Positions 63,851-64,000 of a stretch of 64,000 nucleotides of DNA are shown here, one piece after another; the stretch's first letter is position 1, and each line of letters opens with the position of its first letter. The notes below the pieces were generated by a model. That model was given only the letters and a program-made list of their open reading frames with translations. It made no database searches and had not been told where the DNA came from. The position numbers were made by a program, and so were the translations under genes. Source of the stretch: Adineta vaga (lineage: Eukaryota > Rotifera); contig CP075494.1 in assembly GCA_021613535.1 (NCBI GenBank), positions 1,302,001 to 1,366,000 on the forward strand, read 5' to 3'.

Positions 63851-64000
63851 GCGAGTAATATAATCTGCTGTTCTTAAAATTATTGCGAAATACTTCATTA
63901 AAAATTTGTTTTATATTTGAATCATGAAAAAAGAACTGACGATTATATTTCGAAATATTTTATCGATATTGCGTAATTATTCATATAACTTATATATTCG

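Overview
The window looks like nuclear DNA of a bdelloid rotifer (Adineta/Rotaria type). The reasons are an AT-rich genome, compact genes with 50-70 bp GT-AG introns, several divergent rhodopsin-like receptors and an F-box/leucine-rich protein of bdelloid style, a PARP-type ADP-ribosyltransferase with a C-terminal receiver-like domain, and many interstitial copies of a G-rich motif built on TGTGGG, which I recall as the bdelloid telomeric hexamer. The species is inferred, not proven.

Layout. 1-4712 is the 3' part of an apparently intact Ty3/gypsy-type LTR retrotransposon (pol, a tiny env-like membrane ORF, polypurine tract, 3' LTR). Its LTR interrupts a receptor gene (about 4708-5532, minus) in TM6. 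5.5-8.6 kb holds no recognisable gene. 8646-11947 is a decayed hAT transposon with inverted ends; 12758-14409 (minus) is a second, C-terminally shortened BED-finger hAT transposase with two introns. 15-18.8 kb is a repeat bed: AT-rich repeats, a 51-bp-period array, a nested pair of miniature elements and a foldback. 18846-20699 encodes a membrane GT2 glycosyltransferase. 22037-23336 is a near-complete mariner whose third catalytic residue is E. 24135-27611 is a full-length RTE/BovB-like LINE with an 11-bp target-site duplication. 27.7-31.3 kb holds a 55-bp minisatellite and a 2.7-kb element made of 51-bp repeats plus a 270-bp palindrome.

From 34 kb on, host genes dominate: an env-like pseudogene, a protease-like fragment, an F-box/LRR protein (36.4-38.0 kb), a mucin-like type II membrane protein that looks broken, a two-TM cysteine-rich protein (39.4-40.7 kb), a secreted/type I Thr-rich protein (42.1-44.4 kb), a 1603-aa LDLa-EGF-7TM receptor (46.2-51.0 kb) convergent with a 7TM receptor (minus), a perforin-2/MPEG1-like MACPF protein (52.4-54.4 kb, minus), a PARP-receiver protein (54.9-57.0 kb, minus), another 7TM receptor (60.6-61.6 kb) and a B-box/coiled-coil/propeller gene with a frameshift (62.0-63.6 kb, minus).

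How parts relate. The host genes are mainly surface sensing (receptors), surface coat and adhesion, and defence (MPEG1-like, PARP, B-box protein); no operon-like linkage is seen. The most notable patterns are the BovB-family LINE in what seems to be a rotifer, the dispersed telomere-like inverted repeats (about ten in 64 kb, one filling the 3-bp-to-stop gap between two convergent genes), and three miniature elements with perfect 8-bp target duplications.
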